This document shows positions 36,204 through 47,668 of a stretch of 64,000 bases of DNA, piece by piece (the first letter of the stretch is position 1; each line of letters opens with the position of its first letter). The stretch comes from Malus domestica (taxonomy: Eukaryota; Streptophyta; Magnoliopsida; Rosales; Rosaceae). The translations under genes were made by a program, and so were the position numbers. The notes below the pieces were generated by a model that did not search any database, was not told the DNA's origin, and saw only the letters and a list, made by a program, of their open reading frames with translations. The stretch is taken from assembly GCF_042453785.1 (NCBI RefSeq), contig NC_091673.1:1123501-1187500 (forward strand), given 5' to 3'.

Positions 36204-37467
36204 GTTGATACTGTTGATGGCAACTGCTGTTTCACAAGTACAAATTGAAATTAAAAACTATGAACTCTTTGCAATATCCCTATGCATAAAATACTTGGAA
36301 ATACAATAAAATAATTGCTAATGCTGCAAATGAGAACAGAGTAATGATATTTAGACGCACAAAATGACTCAGTTGCTAACACAACCTATTAAAAAGTTTC
36401 GGTTTTTGTATGTCTAAATAGAATTATCGACGAGAAAAAGAGTGGTACCTTGAATTTGAAATATGTATGAGCACTTGAGATTATTACCAACAAAATTAAC
36501 ACAGCTGTATTGTGAGGAGCAACGCCAATGAAGCTCACCTGTGTATATATATAGGTCCATCATATGCACTGTAACAAACTTGTAGTTGCAGTTGGAGCAG
36601 AATAAAAGAAGAAACCTTGTCACCCCAGTTATCCTAGGTACGCTTTCCTCTGTCTTCCTGTTAGGCGCCAAATGGATAGAATAACGAGTGTCATGATCTC
36701 CTGCTTCGCAGCGACAGCAAATCCTCATATTCTGAAGATTACACATGGTGACACGTAGCAAGATCATGATGGATTGTTTTATTCTTGTCATTTGTATAGT
36801 ATTGCGATATTAATGAGTGAGTGAGATAGTTAGTTGTTAGAATGAAAGAAATCGATGGGGATTGCAGCCACACCAAAAAGCTTAGACATAATTGATTTCT
36901 ATCATTCTATTTCTTTTATTCACAACTCAGCATAAGCAAATTTCAATTGTATTAGTTTCGAACCTGGAGCGTATAGATGGAAACTCAACACCGTATCCAC
37001 TAGGATATTAGACCATATACAATAAATTTCAACTGTATTACCATTGCATGTAACATAATCCGAATTTTTATAAGTTTGAATTTTATAGTTTTGTGCCTAA
37101 AAGTTCATAAATCAAATTGGTGTTATAGGGAGATTAACTCTTAATTGAGCTCCTAATGATGAATTGAACAATACGGCCAAGAACCTTCTGGAAGTTTTGG
37201 ACCAATCCTATGGTCAGCCCCAAGGAGAAGTTTTGGCCAATAACTTTAAAGAATCTCAAGTGTGAATGGGCAAATACCTCCCATGAAGGGTTACTTTGGC
37301 CCTTGGTGAGCAAGGTTGAGAGCATATACTTGACTGAGTAAGGATGTCTAAAAGCATTAGAATGTTTTTTAGGGTACTTTTTGGAAAGTTGGAACTTGCT
37401 CCGAAAGGAGTCGTTAACCTACTTTGGAGCATCACCAATTCTTGTGCCTCAAGAAAGCAAAAGAACA
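36204..37467. other. RDR1-B promoter region and spacer
   Basis: The first about 250 bp hold the probable RDR1-B leader intron and exon. The rest is AT-rich spacer. No further gene is supported. Confidence 0.4.
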
Positions 37468-37588
37468 CGGTTGTCGGTTGGGCCTGTTGGCTTGAGTAGT
37501 GTGCTTGACCTTTGTACCCGTGTTCAAATCTCTCTTCCTCTAAATTATAGAGGTTTAGAAAATAGCTTAATCCGAAAAGAAAAAAAAA
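37468..37588 (+). mobile_element. tRNA-derived SINE-like element
   Basis: GTTGGCTTGAGTAGT resembles an RNA polymerase III box A, and GTGTTCAAATCTC, about 33 bp further, resembles box B. The segment ends in an A-rich tract (GAAAAGAAAAAAAAGA). No clear target duplication was found. Confidence 0.45.
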
Positions 37589-37719
37589 GAGGCAAGAGAG
37601 TGAAATATTCTCTTAAAATACAAGATCATTATAACAAAAATTCCCCCTCTAGAAGGAAGGATATTATGCTAACAATTGCACTTAAATGAATTACTGATAA
37701 GCCTAATATCTTATTCTAC

Positions 37720-37756
37720 GATAACAAAGCCGGATCCCACTAAGTGAGGTCGGCTG
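37720..37756 (-). mobile_element. 37-bp RTE-type LINE tail with 17-bp target duplication
   Basis: The insert CCCACTAAGTGAGGTCGGC plus a short tail matches the extreme 3' end of the element at 27169-27323. The perfect 17-bp duplication CTAATATCTTATTCTAC flanks it (37703-37719 and 37757-37773). It is one of the shortest LINE insertions one can still recognise. Confidence 0.9.
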
Positions 37757-37917
37757 CTAATATCTTATTCTACAAAAATAAACAATGAAACTGCCTTAAT
37801 TTGCTCGATTTCAACTTGTGCCTACATCTGAAGACTAAAACAGTCAACTCAAATCACTTCATCTCACCTCTCATATAGATTTATATAGAAAAACGTCGCC
37901 CTTGAAATTGAAGTTAA

Positions 37918-40046
37918 CTATATCAACATCTCGGCAATCTGAACAGCATTAAGTGCAGCTCCCTTGCGTATTTGATCACCGCAGACAAAGATATCCAACC
38001 TGATTAGAGAAATGCCTTTAGTGGTTTGTTGAAATATATAGTTTGAAAGATAAAATTTTGCACCGTTACCCTTACCCATAGTTCCCCTCTTGGGACACAT
38101 CACGACGGATTCTGCCTACTGCAACATCGTCCTTGTTTGACACCTCCAACGGTGTAGGGAAGTTATTCGCTGTCCGGTCATCAATAACAACCAGCCCAGG
38201 CGCTTTCTTCAGAATTTCCCTTGCTGTGTCCTGGACAGTGAACAGATTTAGAACTCTAAAGAGAACGTGAAAAAAATAGGTAAATAAATAAAAATTCATA
38301 AGACCGTCATAAAATTCAGCAGGAACTGAGTCCCTCTAACAAACAGGGATAAAATTTCAGATAGGCATCTTAACACCTTCAAGAATGTCTCATTATTTAA
38401 CTATAAATAGGATACTTAGCCTAAAATCGCAAGAGAGACAAACGAATCGTCATGCAATGCTTAACTGAAGATTTGCAAGGCAAAAATCATCGATGCATCT
38501 ACCAAAGCAAGTATTGAAAAACATAGAGTTCACCACTGACTTAAAGCAAGCATTGTGGTATTACCTCGTCAAGTTGGTTCTCAAACTGAAGATTTATACT
38601 CTCAGCATGCGCCCGCATGACAGGAACTCGTATACATGTGGCAGTTACCTTGACATCATTGTCACTCTGAGGAAATGGACGAGTAAATGATACATACACC
38701 GATGTTATTAACCTCTGCAAACTTACAAGCTGCTTTCCATTAAATTACTCTGACTGGTGAAAATAGTAAGAAACTAACCCATATTTTTCGTGTCTCCTTG
38801 ACTAGTTTCATTTCCTCTTCATTATATCCATTCGAAAGAACTGCCGAGTTGTGCGAAAACAAATTAAACGCATACTGCAACAGGCAATCGCAAATGTACG
38901 GTTTAATGATGATTCATGGAAAACAAATTTAATTTCCACAACAAACTTGAATAATTCACAATAAATAGACAGACCTGTCGCGAAAATATCTTAGTGGTTG
39001 GTGGCTTCCCTTCCAGGACCTTTATAAAGAAATTAAATTACATTACTTCAACTGGAAACCGAAAAAAAATATACAACAAAAAACAATGAGAGTGATATAG
39101 TAAAAAAGAAACCTCCTTAGTTTGCAGCTCAAGCTCTCTCATGGCAGCAGCACCAGCTCCACTAGCAGCCTGATATGTGCTAACCACCATTCGTTTTACC
39201 TGAAAACGATTCATAAATTATAATCCAATGTAACTCAATTACTTTCACAAAACCCCAATTAAGAATTCACATATAAAATCCAAATATAACTCCAAAGCAA
39301 ACAACTTTGAAACTCCAAACTACAAACTCAAGAAAATCCGGTTTCAACAAACCTGAAAAAATGCACAAAATCTCAAAGCAATGACTTTATAGCATCACAA
39401 CCAAAAACCCATTTCAAAAAGTTTCAAAAACTTCCAAGAATCACAAAAGATAAAGGAAGCAAATTGCAACCTTGGAATGGCGATGGAGAGGAGTGACAGC
39501 CATTAAACAAATAATGGTGGAGCAATTAGGGTTAGCAATGAGCGCCCCCTTTCCCTTCCCAACCTTGATTCCCTCCATAGCCTCCGGATTGACTTCAGGG
39601 ACCACAAGCGGCACGCCATTTTGCATCCGGAAAGCAGAGCTGTTATCAACGACAATGGTGCCGCGCTCTACGGCTACGGGACCGAACTCCTTGCTGATTG
39701 ACCCGCCGGCGCTGAAGAGGGCGATATCGACGCCGTCAAAGCTGTCGTGGGTGAGCTCCTCAACGACGTAGTCTTGGCCGAGGAAGTTCAAGTTCTGACC
39801 CGCGGAGCGCTTGGAGGCGAGCATCTTTATTGAACGGAAAGGAAAGTCGCGGTCTTGGAGGACGGAGAGGAACTCCTGACCGACTGCGCCGGTGACGCCG
39901 ACCACGGCGAGTGATGGACCGGTCTCCTGGAGAGACATTCGGACTGTGAATGGACCGGGTCGGAACCTGGACACGGGGTCCCGAGACCGGCCGGGGAGGG
40001 GCGTCTTGAGGAGGAGGCCATTGTGTTGGTGGGTGAAAGTGGACAT
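37918..40046 (-). CDS. Aspartate-semialdehyde dehydrogenase, plastidial
   Basis: Seven exons: 40046-39471, 39199-39113, 39019-38975, 38874-38779, 38666-38565, 38230-38076 and 37999-37918. They join in frame to 380 aa (Arabidopsis enzyme about 375). It converts aspartyl-4-phosphate to aspartate semialdehyde with NADPH, the branch step toward lysine, threonine, methionine and isoleucine. Residues 1-37 are Arg/Ser/Pro-rich and fit a chloroplast transit peptide. The NADP-binding loop VVGVTGAVGQEF follows (48-59). The catalytic Cys is at residue 175 in NPNCST, and the RVPVMRAHAE segment with the active-site His lies in exon 5. The C-terminus is GDQIRKGAALNAVQIAEML. The start at MSTFTHQ was chosen because it agrees with the family; an upstream in-frame extension exists but is unlike transit peptides of the family. 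A partial copy lies at 31857-32010. Confidence 0.95.
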
Positions 40047-40389
40047 TTTGGAGATTTGGTTGGAGCCGGAGGAGAAAGAGGGGCGGCGGCGGCGGAGTGG
40101 GGTTTTGAGTTTTGCTCGAAGGCTGGTTATATATATACTGTACTCTGGTCTTTGTGACTGTTGAACTTGAAATAGCACGTGGGAAATGGGATGCGCACAC
40201 GACTTCATTTTTAACTTTCTACACGTTCAAAAACAGTGGGAGAATGGGCGTGTATAAGATTAAAAAAAGTGTGTGTTTTCAATTGTCTTACTTTATTTAT
40301 CTTCTTATATATAGTCATATGAGAGAGAGTTGAAGATGAAGGTGTATGATAATGAATATACAAGTAATGTCGAGAGGGCAGGATTAAAT
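40047..40389. other. ASADH promoter region
   Basis: TATATATATACTG at about 40129 on the plus strand is a possible TATA region for the minus-strand gene. No other feature before the Cassandra array. Confidence 0.35.
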
Positions 40390-40622
40390 TGTTGCATCCC
40401 AGTCCGGGCCCCATCACATCCGTTTTAGGCCTTACCATGCCCTCACGAATTTGTTTCTAAGAACTCACATGAGAACTTCCCAGTGGGTCACCCATCATGA
40501 GACTGCTCTCACGCGAACTCATTTATCCGAAACCAGTGAACTCCCAAATGACCTCGTGGGAATATACATATAGGCCTCGTGCTAGTTAGAGATGATAATA
40601 TACATATAAGGCTTACAAGATC

Positions 40623-41882
40623 ACAAGAATTCTGAATCTATCGACCACTTATTTTCTAGTTGTGAATTTGCACAATGTGCTTGGCGTTGGCTAGCTACCC
40701 AATTTGGCACTATTATTCCACCTACGGGCTCCCTCTCTGATCTATGGCTTGTTTTTCTGTCAAAGCGGTTTTCTCCACATCTTCGCAATGTCTGGATAGC
40801 TTCAGGGTTTTTCTTACTAATGGCTATTTGGAAAATGCGTAATAAAGTGAAGTTTGAAGGCAAACCTCCCTCCTTCTCACGTCTCTGCCGCTCCACCTCG
40901 GCCTGGATTAGGCAGGTTGGAGCTCTCACCCCTGGCCATGTACGAGGCATTTTGGATAGGCAACTTTTAGTTTCTCTTGGAATATCGCCTAACTCCTGTA
41001 AAGCTCCTTCTATTGTCCCTGTTCGTTGGCACCCCCCTCCTTTTTCTTGGGTTAAAGTGAATACTGATGGCCTTGCTAAAGGTAATCCGGGTCCTGCGGC
41101 ATGTGGCGAGGTTTTTCGTGACTCTGCAGGTTATTTTCTTGGTGGTTTCTCCCTAAGCTTGGGCCATCGTACTTCTTTCTATGCGGAGCTCCATGCTGTC
41201 ATCCTTGCTGTCGAATTGGCCTACGCGCGGGGCTGGCAAAATTTATGGCTTGAAAGCGACTCTTCTAGTGTAATATCATGTTTTGCTTCTGGATCTTTCT
41301 CTCACCCTTGGTCTCTCCAGACACGCTGGAACAATTGTACTCTCCATTTGCAGAACATGGTTTTTCGTTGCTCTCATATTTTTCGAGAAGGGAATGTTGT
41401 TGCTGACAAATTAGCCAATTTAGGGCTTCTATCATCTTCACTTGTTTGGCATTCCACTCCCCCTATAGAGATCCTTCCTCCTCTGCACTCAGATTTCTTG
41501 GGCATGCCAACCTACAGGTTTGTCTCCTCTTCTTGATGTGTGTTCTCCTTTCTTTTCCTAACCTTTTTGGATTCTCTTTTGTTTTGCAGCTTGTCTTGCA
41601 GGTTATTACCTTTTAGGTTTATAGAGGGGTTTGGGCTTATGTCCGCCCAGTCTTTTCCTTGTATTTTCTTTTCCAAGAGGGGTACGGTCCATGTCCCCCC
41701 CCTCTTTTGTATTTCCTTTCTCAAAAGGGGTAAGGTGCATGTCCCCCCCTTTTTTGTATTTCTTTTCTCTTGTTCTATGAGGGGTTAGGTTTATGTCCCC
41801 CCTGTCTAGGTGTATCTTCTTTTTTCTTATCATTAAATTTCCCTCGTACCGCCGAGGTTCTCCAAAAAAAAAAAAAAAAAAA
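40623..41882 (+). mobile_element. 5'-truncated L1-type LINE inserted in Cassandra LTR
   Basis: The insert begins inside a LINE polyprotein and ends GGTTCTCC followed by about 19 A. An open frame runs from about 40628 to the TGA at 41534-41536 (302 codons). It has a zinc-knuckle-like SIDHLFSSCEFAQCAW, then an RNase H domain with the four acidic residues visible: VNTDGLAKGNPG, FYAELHAV, LESDSSSV and NVVADKLAN. The target repeat reads GCTTACAAGATC on the left and AGATCCACTCCC after the A tract, so the duplication is at least AGATC. The uninterrupted target is present at 42091-42130. Confidence 0.88.
41537..41860 (+). other. 3' UTR of the LINE with repeated GTCCCCCC motif
   Basis: Four imperfect repeats of about 50 bp (GGGGTACGGTCCATGTCCCC, GGGGTAAGGTGCATGTCCC, GGGGTTAGGTTTATGTCCCC) precede the end of the element. 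They are non-coding. Confidence 0.6.
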
Positions 41883-42264
41883 AGATCCACTCCCTTGGGA
41901 GATGTGGGATGTTACAATTCACCCCACCTTAAGGGCTTGACGTCCTCGTCGGCACATCCACCCCTAGGGGCCCTACATCCTCGTCGACACACTTCCGGCC
42001 AGGGATTGACTATCATCATGAGACTGCTCCCAAATGGCCTCGTGGGAATATACATATAGGCCTCGTGCTAGTTAGAAATGATAATATACATATAAGGCTT
42101 ACAAGATCCACTCCCTTGGGAGATGTGGGATGTTACAATCCACCCCCTTTAAGGGCTCGACGAGGGATGTTACAATCCACCCCCCTTAAGGGCTCGACGT
42201 CCTCGTCGGCACATCCACCCCTAGGGGCCCTACATCCTTGTCGACACACTTCCGGCCAGGGATT

Positions 42265-42277
42265 GGCTCTGATACCA
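42265..42277 (-). other. Primer-binding site of the Cassandra element
   Basis: GGCTCTGATACCA is the reverse of TGGTATCAGAGCC, complementary to the 3' end of initiator tRNA-Met, the usual primer for Cassandra and copia elements. It sits 3 bp from the LTR end. Confidence 0.85.
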
Positions 42278-42382
42278 AATTATCACATTCCGGCCCGGGC
42301 CCCCACCACATCCCGGGCTCAACTACGCCATAACACAATATTGTCCGTTTTGGGCTCCGACCACGTCCTCACGGTTTTGTTT

Positions 42383-42462
42383 CTAGGAACTCGCACGAGA
42401 ACTTCCCAGTGGGTCATCCATCCTGGGATTGCTCTCGTGCGAACTCGCTTAACTTCGAAGTT
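42383..42462 (-). other. 5S rRNA-like segment in the Cassandra LTR
   Basis: The minus strand reads CTTCGAAGTTAAGCGAGTT, then AGGATGGATGACCCACTGG and GAAGTTCTCGTGCGAG. This follows the plant 5S rRNA order (CTCCGAAGTTAAGCG, then AGGATGGGTGACC, then GGGAAGT), including the internal RNA polymerase III promoter region. It is not a functional 5S gene. Confidence 0.88.
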
Positions 42463-42574
42463 CCGATGTAACCCAAAGCCAGTGAACTCCCAAAATGCCT
42501 CGTGCTAGGTAGAGATGGAAATATACATATAAGGTTTACATGATACACTTCCCTGAACGATGTAGGATGTTACA

Positions 42575-43536
42575 TAAACACTATCAATATAAACAATGTC
42601 AATCACTTGAATTACAAGGCACTTGTGTATGTATTATGTAATGTTCTTATGGGCGTAGCATGAACAAAATGTCTTGACTTCCATATATATTTACCTCACC
42701 AGTCACCACTTCGTTGCCTATTGATCATTTGTTGAGGCGATCAAAATTGATTGTTAAGGGATTCGCTATATGTTTAGGATTGGATTGAATTTGTCAACTC
42801 ACTATTTCAAGATCTGTCGACTGAATAAATTAATATTATCCAACTTAAAAAGTTGAAGATAAATTATTCGTGAATGAAGCATTAGAAGAGATAAACTACT
42901 TTCGTGTCTAATCACTCAAAATACCAACCAATCCCAAATACCACCAAACCAAACCATGCGAGTGGGTGAAAAGCAATGTTTAAAGCAACAAGATAAATAA
43001 AAGAAATCAAACAAAAGTTTGACAAGGCACATAAAGTCGAACCCGGATCCTCTTTGTGAGGATTCCGAGAATTCATCAATCATATTCATTCATCGTACAT
43101 CATGCGATCAGAAATTATTTTAAATATTTTTATTCAAAATTAAACACAAACAATACTTGACAAAAACTGACCGCACACGATGTATGATGAACGAACACGA
43201 TTCACGAATCTCCAAAAATCCTCACCAAAAGAATCCGGAGAGAGGATCCTGTCCTCATTCACAAAAGCCTTTACGAAATCAAAACAGGCCTAAAAAACTT
43301 ATGGGTTTTGAACCGAATTTATCATCATTTAGATGGAGAACCTTTCTTCTTTGTTTACATTACATAAGAGTATGAGAAGGAAGCCCTCATACATGCCAAC
43401 ATATTACTACTCATGACAAAGAGAACCAGGCCGAAGCTGCCTACTAACGGTCATGTTTGAGAGCACATATAGCGGGTTAACAGTACAAAAGTCTGCCTAG
43501 AATATCGGACTGCGAGAGCAGCCCCCAATTGTCGAA
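42575..43536. other. Spacer with a MITE
   Basis: Apart from the element at 43044-43251, no feature is supported. The right 200 bp probably contain the 3' UTR of the Sec14-like gene. Confidence 0.4.
43044..43251. mobile_element. GGATCC-family MITE, copy 3
   Basis: Ends CGGATCCTCTTTGTGAGGATT and CCGGAGAGAGGATCCTG are inverted repeats. The interior has CGATGTATGATGAACGAACA, matching the copies at 7210 and 7606. Confidence 0.65.
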
Positions 43537-46389
43537 TCAATCCTCCACTGGTGCCAGTATAACATCTTGCAGAGGTACAAGCTTTGCTCGTCCTCCATAC
43601 TCTTCTGGCAAGGTTTCTTCACCGATTTCCCTGATGAAGTTTTTTGTTTCTTCCTCACTGGTCACAATCACAACCTGCAGTCACGATCACAAACTAAGAT
43701 AACGGCAAATGCTTTTAAATTACCATTCTTCTACATTCAGAAACAACGAAACAATTCATAATATACCAACTTCATACAGATTGTTGCACCACCTTGATTC
43801 CATAGAGGTACCAAATTTTCATATTTTTATAGAATACTCATTCATATGATAAAAAAATGGAAATAAAACATACCTTTTCTTGTGTTGCCTTCTCGAGGAA
43901 GCGAGAAACCATCCTCCAGACACTTACAAAAAACCGTGGCATGTTTAAGATGAAGCACTTTGCTAATCGCTCGGGGTAGTAAGACTGCACATTTAAAAGA
44001 ACACAAAGCGATTAAGCAACAATTCATGTATAGCGAGGAAATGATCTCGCATGACCAGGGGCTTCTTCTAGCACATGTTTTGCTAATAAAATAGCACCAC
44101 AATCTTCATGGAGGGATTCCATCACATTTACACCAGAAGTTTGAAGTCGTCATTTAGTTATGCATGGTCAATAGCTGGTAGGAAGATGAAAAGGGAAAGA
44201 CGACAGCTACATCAGCTTCAAAAGAAATTTGAAGTGATTGAATACAATTGCTTGAACTTGTATAGTTCACTTATTAGGACTGTACACTACACTAAGCTTG
44301 CAGCCATGCCATCTTAGGGCTCATTTGGGAAGTGCTTTTAAAAGACTGAAATTGAAATATTAGAATCACCTGTAGAAATTGAAATCCAGTGATTAACCCA
44401 CGTGCATCAATATTTTTGTATGACATTTGTTGCAAATCAAGAATGCCGATCATCTTTTCATTTCCAATTTCCTTTCCCCTGAAAGAGCTAGACAAGCAAA
44501 ACAAAAGGAAAAATATTGAGATATCCTGATAGCTCTATGTAAAAAAAGTTGAATGTATTCAATTTTAAGTATTGGTTTGGTACTGAGGTGCTTTTATAAA
44601 AAGTAGGTATAAAAAAAAAGCTGAGCTTAAAAAAATGTTTGGTAAACACTTAAAAACAGCTTATTTTCACAGTTTTGGGTGAAAAAAAGCTGAAAACGTG
44701 AAGCAGCAAAAATAAGCTTGTTCTCGCAGCACAGCAAAATCAGTTTTTTTTTTTCAAAGCACAACAATACCAAACCAGCCTTAAGAGAAATGAAAAGAAG
44801 TGTGGTAACTCGTCCATTAATTAAAGTTAAACAGTCTTCCATCGATCGTTGGATTTGAGGGTTACAGCATCAACAGAAAATATGCATCTCATCTAACACC
44901 TAATTCTACTATTAACAGTTTCACAGCATTGACACTGGGAGAACATGTATATTAATGACATTCCTCAGACTGAAAGAAGCATGGGCACTATTCTATTTAT
45001 GTGACCAGTGTTTTCATAAACCATAATAGCTAAGGCAAGCCCTATCATGTGCTGGCTCTAAAGAATCATAATCCTGCGTACGACATGTATGCCTGCTCTG
45101 AATAGACATTTCAAGCACTCATCAAAAGGTTACCCTTTTTGAGTATTTGAATTGACATTTCAATTCATTGCATTTTAAGCAGCTCGAATCCACCCGCTAA
45201 ATTCTCTTGGATTCTTGAATGCACATTCAGCAGTTACATTCAGAATATTACATTGAATGTACTCTAGAATTTTCGACCAGGCAATTGTTGAATGGATATT
45301 TCAATATTAGCAAAAGTTGAGAGGTACCTTGCAATTGTTTTGTCAAGCAGATGAACCACAAATTCTGCAACAAGAGATGAACTAAAGTGAATCTATAATT
45401 CACCAATTACATTACTTGTCATGAAAAATAGAGTTAAAATACTGATTTGCCTATGCAGTCTGCATTGTGGGATTAAACCTATTAGTCCCCACTATCCAGT
45501 TGATGAAGTCCTAGTGGATATATGTTTAAGAGCAAAAATTAAAAAGTGCTAGTGGATCAAGTCCACTCAACAAATCTTTCTTTCTTGGCTTTTTAGCCAA
45601 AATGGTCATGAGATTGTTGAGATTGTTGAGATTGGTGAAAGTTGAAGGCTTGCTTTGTTTTTAGTGATTTTTCAATATTTATCGGAATTTAAATTTTTTT
45701 AGATTAAAATGTTTATAAAAATAATTTACGATAGTCTACATTTTTTTTTAAATTCAATTTAACAAAAAAAATAGTTTAAGTTCATTTTTTAATAATTTCG
45801 ACTAAAATTTTAGACTGGAGTAGAAAAATTATTTCTGAGCTAAAAGCTAAATTTTTCGGATTAAAATATTTAACTTTTAGCCTATCCATTGGACTATCCA
45901 TTGGAGATGCTCTAAACAGCGATATAATACCAAAAATTGATGAAATAATTGAAAATTAGACATAGATAATTACTCTTGAATTGGAGCTGGTCCTTGGAAG
46001 GAAAATGCTTGCTTGCTTTCACCACCATGACAGGGTACCCGTCCTTGGACAAACCCTGCAAGAAGATCTTTCTGTCGTCCAATTCATCCTTCACTTCGGC
46101 GTCCAAAACGAACCCATTTGGAACAAAAGAAGCCCTCCATTTGTGCCACTGAACAAACATCTTCGCTGCTTTGTCCGGGTCCATTGATCTCGCAATCAAG
46201 AACCTCATGAGTGTTGGGTCTCCAAACTTCTGCCAACAAAAAAAAAAACCATGGATTAATAAGAAGTACGAAAGGGAATGACTTATACTCTACACTGTCT
46301 GCGAAAGCAACTCTTACCTCAGTGGAAGATCCAAGCTTTTGCACTGATTTCTTCATCTCGGTCAGAGCAATTTCTTGGGTTTTCTCCAT
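43537..46389 (-). CDS. Sec14-like CRAL-TRIO lipid-transfer protein
   Basis: Six exons: 46389-46318, 46229-45974, 45364-45328, 44478-44370, 43984-43874 and 43674-43537. They join in frame to 240 aa, close to the short plant Sec14-like proteins (about 240-255 aa). The family binds and exchanges phosphatidylinositol or other lipids at membranes. Seen: an N-terminal CRAL-TRIO-N helix region (FGDPTLMRFLIARSMDPDKA), then the lipid pocket with MIGILDLQQMSYKNIDARGL and SYYPERLAKCFILNMPRFF, and a C-terminal LPEEYGGRAKLVPLQD, which is the usual end of the fold. There is no GOLD domain or nodulin extension. The 37-bp third exon is tiny but keeps phase (KFVVHLLDKTIA). Introns 3 and 4 are long and hold MITE sequence. 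Cargo lipid cannot be inferred. Confidence 0.93.
44573..44778. mobile_element. Inverted-repeat MITE in Sec14-like intron 3
   Basis: Ends TGGTTTGGTAC and TACCAAACCA are inverted repeats of a roughly 205-bp A-rich element with AAAAAGCTGA/AGCTTATTTT motifs. It is non-coding. Confidence 0.55.
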
Positions 46390-47435
46390 TTTTGGTTTCT
46401 GAGACTTGCTTTGTTTCCGGGATTGGAAGAGAGAGAGAGAGTTGCGTTGACGAAACGCACACTCTGCTCTCCTTCGGACAAAAGGGGACTAGACAACGGA
46501 GGGAGAAGTAAGGAAAGGAGAAGGGGGGCGAAATACTGGTTCGTCGCTATTGAGCCATGAATTTGGTTCAAAACAGACAGCAAAAAGTGTGGAAGAAACA
46601 ACTTGGCCCAGGAACCACTCGAATTTGATATGCAGCCAAAATATTCTGTTTTTTTTTTCTTGCTTCTTTTTTGGTAATTCAACAGCCAAAAGGTTTGACT
46701 GTCGCAGTCATCGACGAGTAACTGTACAATTTGCTATTTTTGTAGGAATGTACTATATACACATTCCTTTTTACTTCTCATACACCTCTTATTAATTTCT
46801 GTCATTTGATTTTTTTTTAATTCATCTGATCCGACGGCCGAAAACCAAAAATATGTGAAAGAAGTAAAAAAAGATATGTAGATATCACATCATTTTTTGT
46901 AAACCATTCGAACATACTTTTTGTAACTCGGCATATTCTGCTAGTCTCTGCGTCTTTACGGTGTTATTGTGGATTGGTTGATAGAGGGCGGATACTTTTG
47001 TTGAACCCATTGTTGCAAGTCCTTTCTTATTAAAAGAGGAAAACTAATTAAAAGAACTTGAAAATTTTAAATTTTAACAATAAGGACAAAATAAAAGGTA
47101 AAATAAATAGTATCATAATTAACTTTTTAATGTAAAAACGTAATTTTTCATTAAAATAAACAGTATTTTTCCGTTAAAATTCCTCATTAAAAGAGAGATG
47201 CTCATTTTTGTACTCGCATAATGCTTTTTTATCTCATCGATTAATGCAGATTCTTTTATTTCTTTTAGATGAGACGATATGGAGGAACATGATAATTATA
47301 ATGATCCAGAGTCTCCACATTGTTCATTTACAAGGATTCGACCGTGTATTGATCGCGAGAGATTTCGTGACAGCGTCGCATGATTTGACATGTAAAATAA
47401 ATAAAAAATTCTTCTGCATGATCAATAAATACCAA
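46390..47435. other. Upstream region of the Sec14-like gene
   Basis: Holds the leader and promoter of the minus-strand Sec14-like gene (a GAGAGAGAG run at 46429-46440) and AT-rich spacer. Overlapping frames at 46360-46690 are low-complexity or antisense and show no family motif. Confidence 0.4.
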
Positions 47436-47668
47436 GGACTCGTTTGGATATGTTTTTACAATAACTGAAAGAGTTTTTAGAAAAAATGTTTTTGAGTTCC
47501 AAAAGCACTTAAAGTGCTTTCTACGAAAAGCTCCAGTTATGTGCTTCTTTTAGGAAGCACTTTAAATGATTTTCAAGATTTACTAGCAATTTTACTAAGA
47601 ATTGTTTCCAAAAATATTTTCACAAAAAACATTTTCAATCATTTTAAAAGCACATCCAAACGAGCTCT
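47436..47668. mobile_element. GCTCGTTTGG-type MITE, full copy
   Basis: Ends GGACTCGTTTGGATATG and CACATCCAAACGAGCTC are well-matched inverted repeats. The interior has AAAGCACTTAAAGTGC, GGAAGCACTTTAAATG and TTACTAAGAATTG, shared with 11511 and 26863. This is the best-preserved copy in the window. Confidence 0.75.

Larger units (their letters stand above)
40390..42574 (-). mobile_element. Cassandra-type TRIM array (three LTRs, two internal regions)
   Basis: Read on the minus strand, LTR 3 (42574-42281, starting TGTAACATCCTACATCG) is followed by a tRNA-Met primer site (TGGTATCAGAGCC, 42277-42265) and a short internal region. Then come a truncated LTR 2 (about 42137-42011), a second internal stretch (42010-41917) and LTR 1 (41916-40390). 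LTR 1 is split by a LINE at 40623-41882. The LTRs carry a 5S rRNA-like segment, the hallmark of Cassandra. Outer flanks TAAAT (40385-40389) and TAAAC (42575-42579) match at 4 of 5 bases. LTR 2 has lost its outer part and has internal deletions. A further scrap (GGGATGTTACA) lies at about 42162. No coding region, as expected for a TRIM. Confidence 0.85.

Noticed and set aside
39472-40200. Frames antisense to or shifted from ASADH exon 1
   Set aside because: High GC in exon 1 produces long shadow frames; the ASADH frame alone has family motifs and joins seven exons.
42383-42462. A 5S rRNA gene
   Set aside because: The match is confined to the inner part and diverged, and it sits in an LTR with a primer site. 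Cassandra LTRs carry such 5S-like sequence.
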